Shown: positions 6,507 to 15,600 of the stretch, in pieces
How positions within the stretch are numbered: position 1 is the stretch's first letter
How the letters are laid out: each line of letters begins with the position of its first letter
From: an uncultured Lachnospiraceae bacterium
Lineage (GTDB): Bacteria > Bacillota > Clostridia > Lachnospirales > Lachnospiraceae
Direction: 5' to 3'
DNA length: 19,426 nucleotides
Assembly (NCBI GenBank): GCA_910587935.1
Contig: CAJUNP010000041.1
Location: 4,129-23,554 of the forward strand
Position numbers and translations under genes: made by a program
The notes under the pieces: generated by a model
Told to the model about the DNA's origin: nothing
The model's input: the letters and a program-made list of their open reading frames with translations, nothing else
Database searches by the model: none

Positions 6507-9500
6507 ATGACGAAACGACTTAAACTGTTAAACCGTATTATTGCCATATTTCTTGCAGCCGCGCTGTTTATGGAAGGAGCGCAGACCGGATATGCCGCCG
6601 CGGTTTCGGAAAATGAGGTTTCGGGAAATGAGATTTTGGAAAATGAGATTTCTGCGGCAGCCGAACATCTGGTGGACACTTCGTTAGGATATCAGGTATA
6701 CGGGGTTGAAACAAAACCCTATAATTATACGATAACTTTCCGGCTGAAAACCAATAAGTACATCGCAAATGTCGCGGTATTGTATACAACTGACGAAGCG
6801 TATGCGGAAAGCTTTTTTCCTGATGTAACGAACGTGACGGCAGATGAGATAAATACCCGGCAGATTTCCACCGGATTTTTGTCATTATCCAGCAGTTTTC
6901 AATGGAAAGAGGATGGAACCGTTGAATATACCCTGGAGGGCCAATGTGCATTTGAAGCAGGCACAACGTATTATTACCGCCTTGCATATTATGATTATAA
7001 CACCGGGAACTATTACTTTCTGACTCTTCCTGATCAGGCGTCTACCAGCGCCGCGGCAGAGACCTCCGCAGTATCCGTGGGACCGGCCGAAACAGAAGAA
7101 GCCGGTTATCAGACGGCAAGAATTGTATGGACGGTGGACAATCCGAATGATGAAACCGTTTTGTCACAGGTTCTGTTTTATACGCAGACAGATACTTTTA
7201 CGGATTCTGTTTATGGAAACCAGTATCGGGACGAGGACGGCAGTATTGCCCCCGGAAAGTATTATGCCGACATAACGCTGAACGAAAATCCGGTTCAGGT
7301 GCGGCCCTGCGTATATGTCTATACTACGGACGGGCAGGGAAAGAAACGAACGGAGATATCCGCACAGGAGACGCTTACGGTTATTCCGGGAGACATAAAC
7401 GAAGCTGAGGTCACAACCGGGGAAACAATTGGTTATACTTCTTTTGAAAGCACGATTCAGATTACGCCCTGGTATAAAGCGGACGAACGCGGCAGCGGTA
7501 TGTACATATATCTGTTTTACAGGGAAAAAGGCCAGGATACTTACGCATGTACAGATTCCAAAATCCAAAACGGATGCGGCCGGGTCACATTATCGCAGCT
7601 GTCCGGGGAAACAGAATATGAATATTATATTCAGGTAAAAAGCGGCAGTTACGGCGCTGCGGCATGTTTGAAAAGCTACGGAAGCGAAGAAGCGCCTCTT
7701 TCTTTTGCGACAAAGACTTCGGAAATCTATGATGACAGTCAGTTTCCGGATACCGTTTTCAGAAATTATATTAAAAAACAGATCGGTATATCGGAAAACG
7801 AGCCGATTACGGACGTTAAGCTGGAACAGCTGAAGCGTTTGGCATTTTATCATAATAACGGGGAACCGGCGGTCAAATCCATAGAGGGTATCCAGTATAT
7901 CCGCAATCTGGAATCCGTCAGTTTCAGCGACCACGCTATAACGGATGCCGGCCTGCTTTCCCATCTGCCCAAACTAAAGGAGATACATCTGGCGCAAAAT
8001 AAATTGAAGGCATTTCCTGATCTCTCCGGTTTAACAGAGCTCCAGAACGCCGATTTCACGCAAAACGAACTGACGGCCGCTGAAGTTACGGAAGATAAGC
8101 TGCCGTCGGAATTTTTGAAAAGTAATCCCGCATGGATAACCGATACATTAAGCAGGCAAAAGCGTTACTCAAAGGTACCTGGCATGACGGAAATCAATAT
8201 GAAGTATGCCGAACTTTCATGGGAAAAAAACATTCCCAATACCTTTGCAATAAATCCTGACACACAGCCGCCTTATTCGGCAGGAAGGTTATCGGATACA
8301 AGCCTGCATAACGCGCTGAACCTGGTAAATTTCATTCGTTATGTCGCGGGAATTCCCGGTAAGGTATCGTTAAATAAGGAATATAACGAACTGGCGCAGG
8401 CGGGAGCGCTGGTAAACAGTGTAAACGGAAAAATGACTCATTATCCCTCCAGGCCAAACGGATTTCCGGAAGATTTATACCAAAAAGGGTATAAGGGCTG
8501 CTCCGGCAGTAATATCGCCATGGGATATTCAAATCTGGCATACAGCATTATAAACGGTTGGATGAGCGATGACGATTCTTCCAATATCGGAAGCGTAGGG
8601 CACCGCAGATGGGTGCTCAGCCCCGGTATGGCTAATACCGGCTTCGGAGCCGTAAACAGTTATTCCAATATGTATGTATTTGGCGGCGGCGGTATTTCTC
8701 TGTCCGACTTTGTTGCCTGGCCGGCACGAAATATGCCCATCGAGCTTATGGGCGGTTCTTCTTATCCATGGTCGGTAAGTCTTGGCGGGGATTATCAGAT
8801 TAAAGACGTTTCTAAAATAAAGGTAACGATGAAGGATAAAAATACAGGGAAAACCTGGAGCTTTAATCAGAGCGGCTCTAATTTCAACGGCAATTATTTT
8901 GCAGTAAGCGGTTCCGGTTACGGTTCTATGGGCGACTGTATTATTTTCCGTCCCAACAGGAACGAGGTCAGTTATGCGGCAGGTTCTAAATTTGAAATCA
9001 GTATTTCGGGATTGATCGATAAGGCCGGGGATCCGCAAACTATAAAATATTCCGTAAATTTCTTTTCTCTGGGCACAGGCCAGGATATCAGCGTCAAATT
9101 AAATAAGACCCGGCTGCGGATGATGCCGGAAGCTACCTTTCGGCTTACGGCGGCTATCCTTCCCGGCGATGTATCCGACAAAACGATTACATGGAGCAGC
9201 AGTAATGAAAATGTCGCGGTAGTGGACCAGTCCGGAAATGTAACGGCTGTCTCCGTGGGCGACGCCGTAATTACCGCCGCGTCGGCTTATAAGGGTAAAA
9301 AGGCATCCTGTAAGGTTTTTGTGCGGAATTATGCCCTTGATAAGGAACAGCTTATTTTTGACCTGGCAGAGGGGGAAACGGCACAGACGCTGACCGCAGG
9401 GGACGGTCTGGGAGAAATAATAAGCGATGTGACGTGGACCAGCAGCGATGAAAGCGTCGCCGCCGTATCGAAAGACAAAAACAGCGTCACTGTCAGACCC

Positions 9501-12476
9501 ACCGGTTCCGGAACGGCACGGATACAGGCGCAAATCAAGGACGGACCCGCACTGACCTGTCATGTAACCGTGTATAATAACGTATTAAGGGCAATCAGCC
9601 TGAGCAGCCATGAATGTACGCTGGAAAAGGGCGATACGAAAAAACTGAAGGTTTATTTCTTTCCGAATAATACTACTTTATCTAAAGAAGTCACATGGAG
9701 CAGCGACAATCCCGGATGCGTATCGGTAGACGAAGCCGGAACGATTATGGCATTATCAACAGGAACGGCTGTCATTACGGCCGCTGTCGGCCAATTGGAG
9801 GCGCGATGCAGCGTGACGGTAATACAGACTGCCGTTCCCAAAGAGGAAAATATTCCTTCCGGTCTTTTTGCGCTGACAAATGTGCAGACGCGGCTTGCCG
9901 ATGTAAGTCTGGAGAACTATGAAGGCTGGTCCTGGGAAAACGGCGATATTTTGCTGGGGCAGTTTGCCGGTATTCAGGAAAAAAGCTTTATAGCCGTATA
10001 TCATAAGGAGGGATTTTCGGATTACAGAATGGCGCTGCGTATATCGCTGGCCTCTTTGAAGGGAATTTCCGTAAAGGCAGATCAAACCGTGCTTGGAACG
10101 AATCAGGAAACCGCTGTAAACATTGTATGGAATATGTCCGGTTCTAAGGATATTCTTTCCGGATATATTAAAGAGATCCGCTGGAGCAGCAATTCGGACG
10201 CTGTCGAAATTGTAAACGCGGACGCGGCGTCTTCCCGTATTGTTCTGAAAGCCGCCGGGACAGGAAAAGCTGCGGTTACGGCAGAAGTCATATTGAACAA
10301 TGGAAATATTTTTTCCGCAAAAACTTCCGTAAAATCCGTAGACGGAAGCCTTGCGGAATTTGGGGAAATCAGTGCGTACGGCCTTGTGCAGACTGCGCAT
10401 GAAAACAGTTTTGAAACGGTTTTTGAGGGAAATATGGAATCTCCGGAGTGCTGCATTTATGCAGATGTTACAAATACCGCAAAGCTATCCGTAAAAAGCA
10501 GTAACAAAAAGGCTGTATCCGCCGGGAAGCCGCGTTTGGAAGGCGGAAGATATGAAATCCCGCTGACTCTCAAGGCAGCCGGCACTGCAAAGATTACGCT
10601 GACTGCAAATGATAAGGCCAGAACAAAAAAGGAAATTTTAATTTGTGTCAGAGACGCAAAACCAAATTTAAGCGATACAAGCCTGTATGTAAATAAACTG
10701 AAATCCCAGGGCAGTATTTTCTATCTTTATCCCAATGAGGGCTACGCCGTAACGGAATGTGATCTGACCGGAGAAAACGCAAATCTGTTTGAAATATCAA
10801 AACCCGGAACGGACAGCAGTTTGTATCTGAAGGCAAAGGACACTACGCAGAAGGGAAAATATAAACTGACAATTCGCGCTTTTGTAACCGATCAGGCGGC
10901 AGCCGGCGTAAACGCCTTTGAACTGCCTGTTACGGTAACGGTAACGGAACAAAATCCAAAATTTACAATCAGGCAGAGCGCAAAGGCAAACTTATTTTAC
11001 AGAGATCTCGGAATGCCGCGTTTAACGGTAACTTCCGCTGAAAAACTGACGAAACTGGAATTAACGGGGTGTGATTTTAAACTGGCAGAGATTGCTGAGG
11101 CACAAGGCAGGGAATATATTCTTTTTGCCGACTGTGAAGAGCCTTTGACTAACTCCTGTAATAAAAAGGGAAATCTGCTGCTTACCTTTGACGGCTATAA
11201 AACAATTTCCGTTCCCCTGACGGTCCGTACGGAAACGAAAAAGCCAAAGCTTTCTTCTGACAAAAAAACGGTTACATTCTATCCGGACTCCGGTATAAAC
11301 CGCGCGGTAATTCAAATAAAGGAGGGAGGCAGGAGTTTTGCCCCGGATGCTGCACAGGTAACGCTTCAAAAAGCGGATGGTTGTATTTTGAGCAAATCAG
11401 AAAACAATCTGATTTTGGAGGGAAGCGGCTTAACAGGCAAAAGGACTATAAAGGCCGAACTCGCCTTAAGCTGCGACAACTGGGCACAGGCACTTACTCT
11501 GCCCTTAACAATTAAAACCGATACGGGATATCCCGCGTTAAAACTCGAAAAAAGCACACTGAAGCTTAATTCGGATTCCGCCTTTGCTTCCTATGATATT
11601 GCCGAAACGGAAGTCATGTGGAAAAACGGCGCCTGTTTTGAAACTGACGTCAAAATCAGTGTCAGCGCAGTCAATCCGAAATCACAGTCCGTTATTCACG
11701 ACGGTATTGTTTTTGAACAGGACGGAAACAGGATACTGGCAAAGGTAAATAATAAAAACATCGCGGCAGGCACTTACAAATTTAAGGTTAACGTCACAGA
11801 CAGGCAGGGAATATCCGCGCCGCTTACTGTCAAAGTAGTAAACACGGAACCGGCGGGAGCGTTTAAGATATCCACAAAGGGAACCATCGATGTGTTAAAC
11901 AGGAAAAACAGTTTTGTAACCGTTACCCCTTCTTTAAAAGCACTGAACGGTACGCTGATCGATGCAAGGCTTTCCGGCAGGTTTGCGCACTTGTTTGAAG
12001 CAGAGGTGACGGAAGGGCAGAAGATTTTAATCCATGCGAAGACGCAGGATAAAAATGGGAATGTTATAGCGCTGATCACTAAATTTAAGTATGACGTAAA
12101 GCTTATTCTGACTTATAAGAATTCTAATGGCGACATAATACGTCTTACTACTCCTGAAATCAAGTTAAAGCTTAAACAGGGAAAGCCTAAGGTATCTATA
12201 AAACCTGCCAATATTTCTTTTTACAACGGCGCGGAAAACAGCGTAAGGCTCGAGGCTGCCGCAACGCTGAAGGGCGCGGAAAATCCTGAAATTTTAAAGC
12301 TTGAACTGATTAACTTTACGGATGTTTTCCAGTACTCGGACGGCGTCCTCAGCCTGATTCATAACGGTGCGGCCGTTAAGGGAAAAACCTATAACCTGCA
12401 GTTTAAGGTGACCTTTCGCGGCCAGGCGGATAATGAAAAAGCAGTGATTGTAAAGCACAAAATTAAAATGAAATAG
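6507..12476 (+). CDS. Giant secreted LRR / CAP / Big_2 surface protein
   Basis: A 1,989-residue exported protein. ATG 6507 is preferred over ATG 6483 because GGAGG (6496-6500) sits 6 bases before it and a normal signal peptide follows (MTKRLKLLNR then IIAIFLAAALFMEG, cleavage near 31). Order: ENE-rich spacer (33-50); Fn3-like beta modules (about 50-405); leucine-rich repeats opening FPDTVFRNYIKKQI (413-541); a CAP/SCP-like domain (about 597-745) with MTHYP (His645) and GHRRWVLSPG (His699); a beta-rich linker; three clear Big_2 Ig-like domains (about 863-939, 943-1021, 1027-1107), each with the TWSS/TWTS motif and closing C.V.V; two weaker Big_2-like modules (to 1384); and six repeats of about 100 residues (1385-1989). 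There is no LPxTG or membrane anchor, so attachment is either non-covalent or absent. A role in adhesion or binding is inferred from domain types; no catalytic function is visible. Confidence 0.88.
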   Translation: MTKRLKLLNRIIAIFLAAALFMEGAQTGYAAAVSENEVSGNEILENEISAAAEHLVDTSLGYQVYGVETKPYNYTITFRLKTNKYIANVAVLYTTDEAYAESFFPDVTNVTADEINTRQISTGFLSLSSSFQWKEDGTVEYTLEGQCAFEAGTTYYYRLAYYDYNTGNYYFLTLPDQASTSAAAETSAVSVGPAETEEAGYQTARIVWTVDNPNDETVLSQVLFYTQTDTFTDSVYGNQYRDEDGSIAPGKYYADITLNENPVQVRPCVYVYTTDGQGKKRTEISAQETLTVIPGDINEAEVTTGETIGYTSFESTIQITPWYKADERGSGMYIYLFYREKGQDTYACTDSKIQNGCGRVTLSQLSGETEYEYYIQVKSGSYGAAACLKSYGSEEAPLSFATKTSEIYDDSQFPDTVFRNYIKKQIGISENEPITDVKLEQLKRLAFYHNNGEPAVKSIEGIQYIRNLESVSFSDHAITDAGLLSHLPKLKEIHLAQNKLKAFPDLSGLTELQNADFTQNELTAAEVTEDKLPSEFLKSNPAWITDTLSRQKRYSKVPGMTEINMKYAELSWEKNIPNTFAINPDTQPPYSAGRLSDTSLHNALNLVNFIRYVAGIPGKVSLNKEYNELAQAGALVNSVNGKMTHYPSRPNGFPEDLYQKGYKGCSGSNIAMGYSNLAYSIINGWMSDDDSSNIGSVGHRRWVLSPGMANTGFGAVNSYSNMYVFGGGGISLSDFVAWPARNMPIELMGGSSYPWSVSLGGDYQIKDVSKIKVTMKDKNTGKTWSFNQSGSNFNGNYFAVSGSGYGSMGDCIIFRPNRNEVSYAAGSKFEISISGLIDKAGDPQTIKYSVNFFSLGTGQDISVKLNKTRLRMMPEATFRLTAAILPGDVSDKTITWSSSNENVAVVDQSGNVTAVSVGDAVITAASAYKGKKASCKVFVRNYALDKEQLIFDLAEGETAQTLTAGDGLGEIISDVTWTSSDESVAAVSKDKNSVTVRPTGSGTARIQAQIKDGPALTCHVTVYNNVLRAISLSSHECTLEKGDTKKLKVYFFPNNTTLSKEVTWSSDNPGCVSVDEAGTIMALSTGTAVITAAVGQLEARCSVTVIQTAVPKEENIPSGLFALTNVQTRLADVSLENYEGWSWENGDILLGQFAGIQEKSFIAVYHKEGFSDYRMALRISLASLKGISVKADQTVLGTNQETAVNIVWNMSGSKDILSGYIKEIRWSSNSDAVEIVNADAASSRIVLKAAGTGKAAVTAEVILNNGNIFSAKTSVKSVDGSLAEFGEISAYGLVQTAHENSFETVFEGNMESPECCIYADVTNTAKLSVKSSNKKAVSAGKPRLEGGRYEIPLTLKAAGTAKITLTANDKARTKKEILICVRDAKPNLSDTSLYVNKLKSQGSIFYLYPNEGYAVTECDLTGENANLFEISKPGTDSSLYLKAKDTTQKGKYKLTIRAFVTDQAAAGVNAFELPVTVTVTEQNPKFTIRQSAKANLFYRDLGMPRLTVTSAEKLTKLELTGCDFKLAEIAEAQGREYILFADCEEPLTNSCNKKGNLLLTFDGYKTISVPLTVRTETKKPKLSSDKKTVTFYPDSGINRAVIQIKEGGRSFAPDAAQVTLQKADGCILSKSENNLILEGSGLTGKRTIKAELALSCDNWAQALTLPLTIKTDTGYPALKLEKSTLKLNSDSAFASYDIAETEVMWKNGACFETDVKISVSAVNPKSQSVIHDGIVFEQDGNRILAKVNNKNIAAGTYKFKVNVTDRQGISAPLTVKVVNTEPAGAFKISTKGTIDVLNRKNSFVTVTPSLKALNGTLIDARLSGRFAHLFEAEVTEGQKILIHAKTQDKNGNVIALITKFKYDVKLILTYKNSNGDIIRLTTPEIKLKLKQGKPKVSIKPANISFYNGAENSVRLEAAATLKGAENPEILKLELINFTDVFQYSDGVLSLIHNGAAVKGKTYNLQFKVTFRGQADNEKAVIVKHKIKMK
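10659..12473 (+). repeat. Six tandem ~100-residue repeats at the C terminus of the giant protein
   Basis: Modules begin at residues 1385, 1483, 1579, 1675, 1783 and 1893 (from ATG 6507), spaced 98, 96, 96, 108 and 110, with 97 residues in the last. Openings are alike: KPNLSDTSLYV, NPKFTIRQSA, KPKLSSDKK, YPALKLEKS, AGAFKISTKG and KPKVSIKPA. Several share a later L(T/E)(G/L).N..LF segment, such as CDLTGENANLFEI, ARLSGRFAHLFEA and LELINFTDVFQY. They look like divergent beta-sandwich modules. I do not recognise the family. Confidence 0.6.
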
Positions 12477-12482
12477 TGATTT

Positions 12483-12669
12483 ATGTCCATATATTGGATT
12501 GAGGACTGTGTTGCTTATGGAAGAATTTTGATTGCTTTTAATACGGCTTTTATGCTGGGAACTGGATGGTATCTGGTGGGCCGTTACGGTTGCGGAAGTT
12601 TTAGCCACGGTTGTTTCGGCGGTATTTTTGGTTGTAAAGAGAAAGCGGTATCATTATTCGCCTGGATGA
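12483..12669 (+). pseudogene. MATE-family efflux pump, internal-deletion remnant
   Basis: Two MATE segments are joined. VAYGRILIAFNTAFML (12512-12556, first frame) is the conserved mid-N-half helix that in intact proteins continues towards QSFL. After a frameshift, LDGIWWAVTVAEVLATVVSA then VFLVVKRKRYHY is the C-terminal last helix and basic tail, ending at TGA 12667-12669. Some 250 residues expected between them are missing. The fragment starts 6 bases after the giant gene's stop, so the true 5' end is also lost. Intact MATE proteins export drugs or metabolites using Na+ or H+; this one cannot. Confidence 0.65.
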
Positions 12670-13028
12670 GGGTGAAATCATTGTAGGTGAGAGAAAGCTT
12701 TCCGGATATAAATACAATATGCTTACGGACTACCGAAGGGAAGACGTGGGATTTGTTTTTCAATTTTATAATCTGATTCCTGATTTAACAGTGGCAGAAA
12801 ATATAGAAGTGGTATCGGATATATCCGAAAATCCATTGGATACAGACGAGGTATTTGAGGCTATGGGAATACAGAAATACCGTTTTGGTTTTCCAAGGGA
12901 GCTTTCAGGCGGCCGCTGCAATTGCAAGAGCAATGATTAAAAATCCCAATTTGCTGTTGTGCGATGAATTAACAGGGGCCCTGGATACAAAATCGTCAAA
13001 AACGGTTCTGGAATTTATAGAATCCTAA
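12659..13028 (+). pseudogene. MacB/LolD-type ABC transporter ATPase (5' deleted, frameshifted)
   Basis: The reading starts abruptly at RLDEGEIIVGERKLSGYK and overlaps the MATE tail, so the whole Walker A half is absent. VGFVFQFYNLIPDLTVAENI (Q-loop) and the signature start RELSGG (12892-12912) are intact. An apparent 11-base deletion removes the usual QQQRV codons and shifts frame. The second frame gives AIARAMIKNPNLLLCDELTG then ALDTKSSKTV, which includes Walker B, and stops at TAA 13026-13028. Walker B has DEL in place of the usual DEP. This ATPase type pairs with FtsX-like permeases in peptide or antibiotic export and resistance, and its permease remnant follows at once. Confidence 0.8.
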
Positions 13029-13415
13029 GTAAGAACCCGGATCAGGGTGAAAAAAATCATAAAAATTTATTTGTAAAAAGCAAATTATCTTTCTGTGTTA
13101 AATTTGCCTTACGTTCCCTGCTTGGAAATCCATCGAGAACCTTTGTAGTATTCCTGGGTATTTTTCTGGGCAGCTATGAATACCAGTATGTGTTGAATGA
13201 ACTGACAGACGGGAAAGAATATGGCGGCGAACCGGTTATCATGTCTACGCTGGAGTGTGAACCATATTTTGCTTCCGCAGGCTTATATTGCTTCTGAAAG
13301 CTTTATTTATACGGCTGTTGTGACCTGTTTTTGTTACTTTGGGTCTTTATTCCTGTTACGGCGGAAGATATCAAAAATAGATATGGCGGAAAGTTTAAAG
13401 GGAAACCGGGAATAA
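13029..13415 (+). pseudogene. FtsX/MacB-like ABC permease, internally deleted
   Basis: This lies directly after the ATPase remnant. The first piece has a basic start and the first membrane segment, VKFALRSLLGNPSRTFVVFL then GIFLG. It then jumps into extracytoplasmic sequence (YEYQYVLNELTDGKEYGGE), shifts frame near 13250-13297, and resumes as the last helix and basic tail (CYFGSLFLLRRKISKIDMAE, SLKGNRE), ending at TAA 13413-13415. Intact family members are several hundred residues longer, so most of the protein is lost. Both termini are preserved and recognisable. With the ATPase and MATE remnants it forms a dead export cluster convergent with the AgrC/LytTR system. Confidence 0.75.
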
Positions 13416-13440
13416 AACTTTCTACTCACGCGGATTTTTG

Positions 13441-14756
13441 TCAGGCTGTCAGGGGAATCAGTATTCTCATGACAAACCAGTTGTTTTCCGTGTGAAGCGT
13501 CATGGTGCCGCGGTATTTTTCTATTGTATAGCGGATGCTTTTCAGGCCGTATCCGTGGTTCTTTTTGTCTTCCTTGGTGGTATCGGGAAAACCCTGCTGC
13601 AGATTTATTTCTTCTTCGCAGTAGTTTTCCAGGCAGATCATTAAAAAGCTGTTCTGGGAGAAAATTTTCAGTTTGATCATACGCTTGTCCGGATCGGGGT
13701 TTTTTTCCACATATTCGATGGCGTTGTCCAGCGCGTTGCCAAAAATGCTGCAGATATCCAGCGTTTCCAGAAAATTCAGCAGTTTCCGTCAGCAAGGCAG
13801 GTAAAGTTAATGTTATGGGCCGCGCAGTACTGGTTTTTTCTGGTAAGTATTGTGTCTAATACGCCGTTTCCCGTTACGATATCTGTTCTAAAGCTGCGAA
13901 TCATTTTTTCCATTTCCTGCAGGTAGGATTCTCTTTTTCCTGTGTCCTGTTCGGATCGTATTACGTCGATCTGGTGTTTCAGGTCGTGGCATTTGCGGTT
14001 GATAAATTCGCTGTTTTCCTTGTAGGTTCGGTATTGTTCGTACTGCAGTTCAAAAATGTTGTGTATGGAAGTCAGTTCTTTTTTAAGGAAGGCTTCGTGT
14101 CTTAAGTTCTGCTGGATATACAGAATACAGAATCCGCACAAATCCACAAGGGTGCGGATGTGGAACAGGCTGCTGCCCGTGGCGTTTCCGGAGAGCGCGC
14201 TTTCCAGTACGAAACCGATGTTGCTCATGGAATAAATAATAGCGGCCGCGATTACGGCAATCAGCATTTCTTTTGTGGTAACGTGAATTCCGGTATCCCA
14301 GCTTACAATTCTTCTTTTCAGGAAAAAAATCAGCGTAAATAAGGCTGCAAAAATAAGAGCGAAAAAGAGTACTGCGTTTTTCATGTTATTTTCCATTCCG
14401 TTCCATACGGCAAAGCAGTATGCCTGCCACTCCAGGGATGCAACCGCTTCGGAGGTGACAAGGGCGCTGGCGCACCAGTAAACGGCGTCCTTTAAGCTCA
14501 GGGCGCAGCAAAGGTATATGACCGCCAGCATAAATACGATATTCATCAGGGTTCCGGGCACCCAGAAAGCAAGGGGGAAAGTGCCGGCAAGCTCCTGCAG
14601 AAATATTTGAAAAACGCCTGCCAGAGGCAGAATTATAAAAAGCTTTCCTTTGCCGAATCTTTTTTTCAAGGGGCAGATATATATAACGCAGGCAATCCAT
14701 TCTGCCAGGGCCGTATAAATCCTGGGCATTCCCGGTTCCAGTAAGAGTGTGTTCAT
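13441..14756 (-). pseudogene. AgrC-like GHKL sensor histidine kinase with a one-base frameshift
   Basis: If one base is restored, this is a full-length 438-residue kinase of the AgrC/GHKL type partnered with LytTR regulators. The intact frame (14756 to 13776, 326 residues) has about six membrane helices in 1-220, a linker helix and the phosphoacceptor box KCHDLKHQID (His257). At GGAAACTGCTGA (A-run 13783-13785) it stops. Adding one A gives DGKLLNFLETLDICSIFGNA and LDNAIEYVEK (N-box), NHGYGLKSIRYTIEKYRG (G-box) and a natural stop at 13441. The kinase therefore lacks its ATP domain as read, unless the lost base is a sequencing error. Its ATG overlaps the stop of the response regulator by 4 bases. 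No AgrD-like peptide or AgrB gene is seen. Confidence 0.8.
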
Positions 14757-15463
14757 TTTGCCATTCCTCCCAGATAATCGGTAAGCGCTTCCATAAAGAT
14801 TTTTTTCCTGGGACGGCTGATCTGAATTTCGTCGTTTCCCACAAGAGCCGTGTATTTATCCACTTTTTCCACGTAAGCAAGGTTTACAAGATAGCCGTTG
14901 TTGCACCGGAAAAATCCGCTTCCGCTTAAGGCCTGTTCCATATTTTTCATGGTTTCAAGGACCGAAATTACTTCTTTTTTCTTATGAATGTGGATATAGT
15001 GGCCAAGGCTTTCCATGTAGTAGATTTCGTTTGTATCAATTTTTAAAATGCCGCCGTTGGTATTGAGGATCAGGTAGTTTTTCAGTTTATTCTCCAGATG
15101 GTTTTCAATCCGTTTCATATGTTCGGCAAAGGTAAAGTAATTTAATGGCTTTAAAATGTAGTCGATGGCGTTTACTGCGTATCCGTTTACGGCGTACTGC
15201 ACCATATTGGTGATAAAAACGAGAATCACTTCGCTGTCCGTTTTGCGTATTTCGCGGGCGGCAGTCATTCCATCCATTTTTTTCATCTGGATATCCATTA
15301 AAATGACGTCGTATATAGGACGGTAATCGTTCACAATGTCAATTCCGTCTTCAAAAATGCAGATTGTAAATTTATGGCCGCTTTCTTTTTCGTATTTTTC
15401 CAGAAAGCGCTGCAGGCATAATCTTGTTTTTTTGTCGTCTTCTACGATTGCTATGCGGATCAT
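14753..15463 (-). CDS. LytTR-family response regulator
   Basis: An intact 236-residue regulator. The receiver domain (1-120) has the acidic cluster EDD (8-10), phosphoacceptor Asp57 in VILMDIQMKKMDG, Thr84-type switch FITN and Lys105 in YILKP. The DNA-binding LytTR domain spans about 128-231, with YYMESLGHYIHIH and FFRCNNGYLVNL. ATG 15461-15463 has AAGGAG (15471-15476) 7 bases upstream. It overlaps the downstream kinase gene by 4 bases, the usual coupled order for AgrA/VirR-like pairs. The neighbouring ABC and MATE genes are plausible former targets, but all are broken, as is the kinase, so the regulator may be orphaned. I saw no LytTR direct-repeat site with confidence. The 5' region is made of hybrid kinase debris and no good promoter was found. 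Confidence 0.9.
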   Translation of the reverse strand: MIRIAIVEDDKKTRLCLQRFLEKYEKESGHKFTICIFEDGIDIVNDYRPIYDVILMDIQMKKMDGMTAAREIRKTDSEVILVFITNMVQYAVNGYAVNAIDYILKPLNYFTFAEHMKRIENHLENKLKNYLILNTNGGILKIDTNEIYYMESLGHYIHIHKKKEVISVLETMKNMEQALSGSGFFRCNNGYLVNLAYVEKVDKYTALVGNDEIQISRPRKKIFMEALTDYLGGMAK

Positions 15464-15478
15464 ATGGGAACTCCTTGT

Positions 15479-15600
15479 TTACGCAGCAAAATCGTTTTGT
15501 ACAAAAGTCCTCTTGCTGCCGGCGTATATCCCCGTCAGGTTTATAAAAATGTGATTCAACTTCAGCAGATCCGCAATAACATCTGAGCGGATAGAAGGAG
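15479..15600 (-). pseudogene. Second histidine-kinase fragment (HATPase N-box)
   Basis: About 38 codons, SIRSDVIADLLKLNHIFINL then TGIYAGSKRTF, ending at TAA 15479-15481. It is a paralogue of the N-box region of the larger kinase remnant upstream (DVIADPLKLNQIFINLMGNA). Both ends are truncated. It lies between that remnant and the LytTR gene. It is either the relic of a second tandem kinase or a duplication made during decay. Confidence 0.6.

Noticed and set aside
9756..10400. Long minus-strand open frame (214 codons)
   Set aside because: It lies wholly inside the giant protein gene, has low-complexity basic and aromatic composition and no family features. It is a shadow frame.
13416..15480. 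Complete agr-like quorum-sensing locus
   Set aside because: No AgrB-like membrane peptidase and no small AgrD-like precursor is found near the kinase and regulator.
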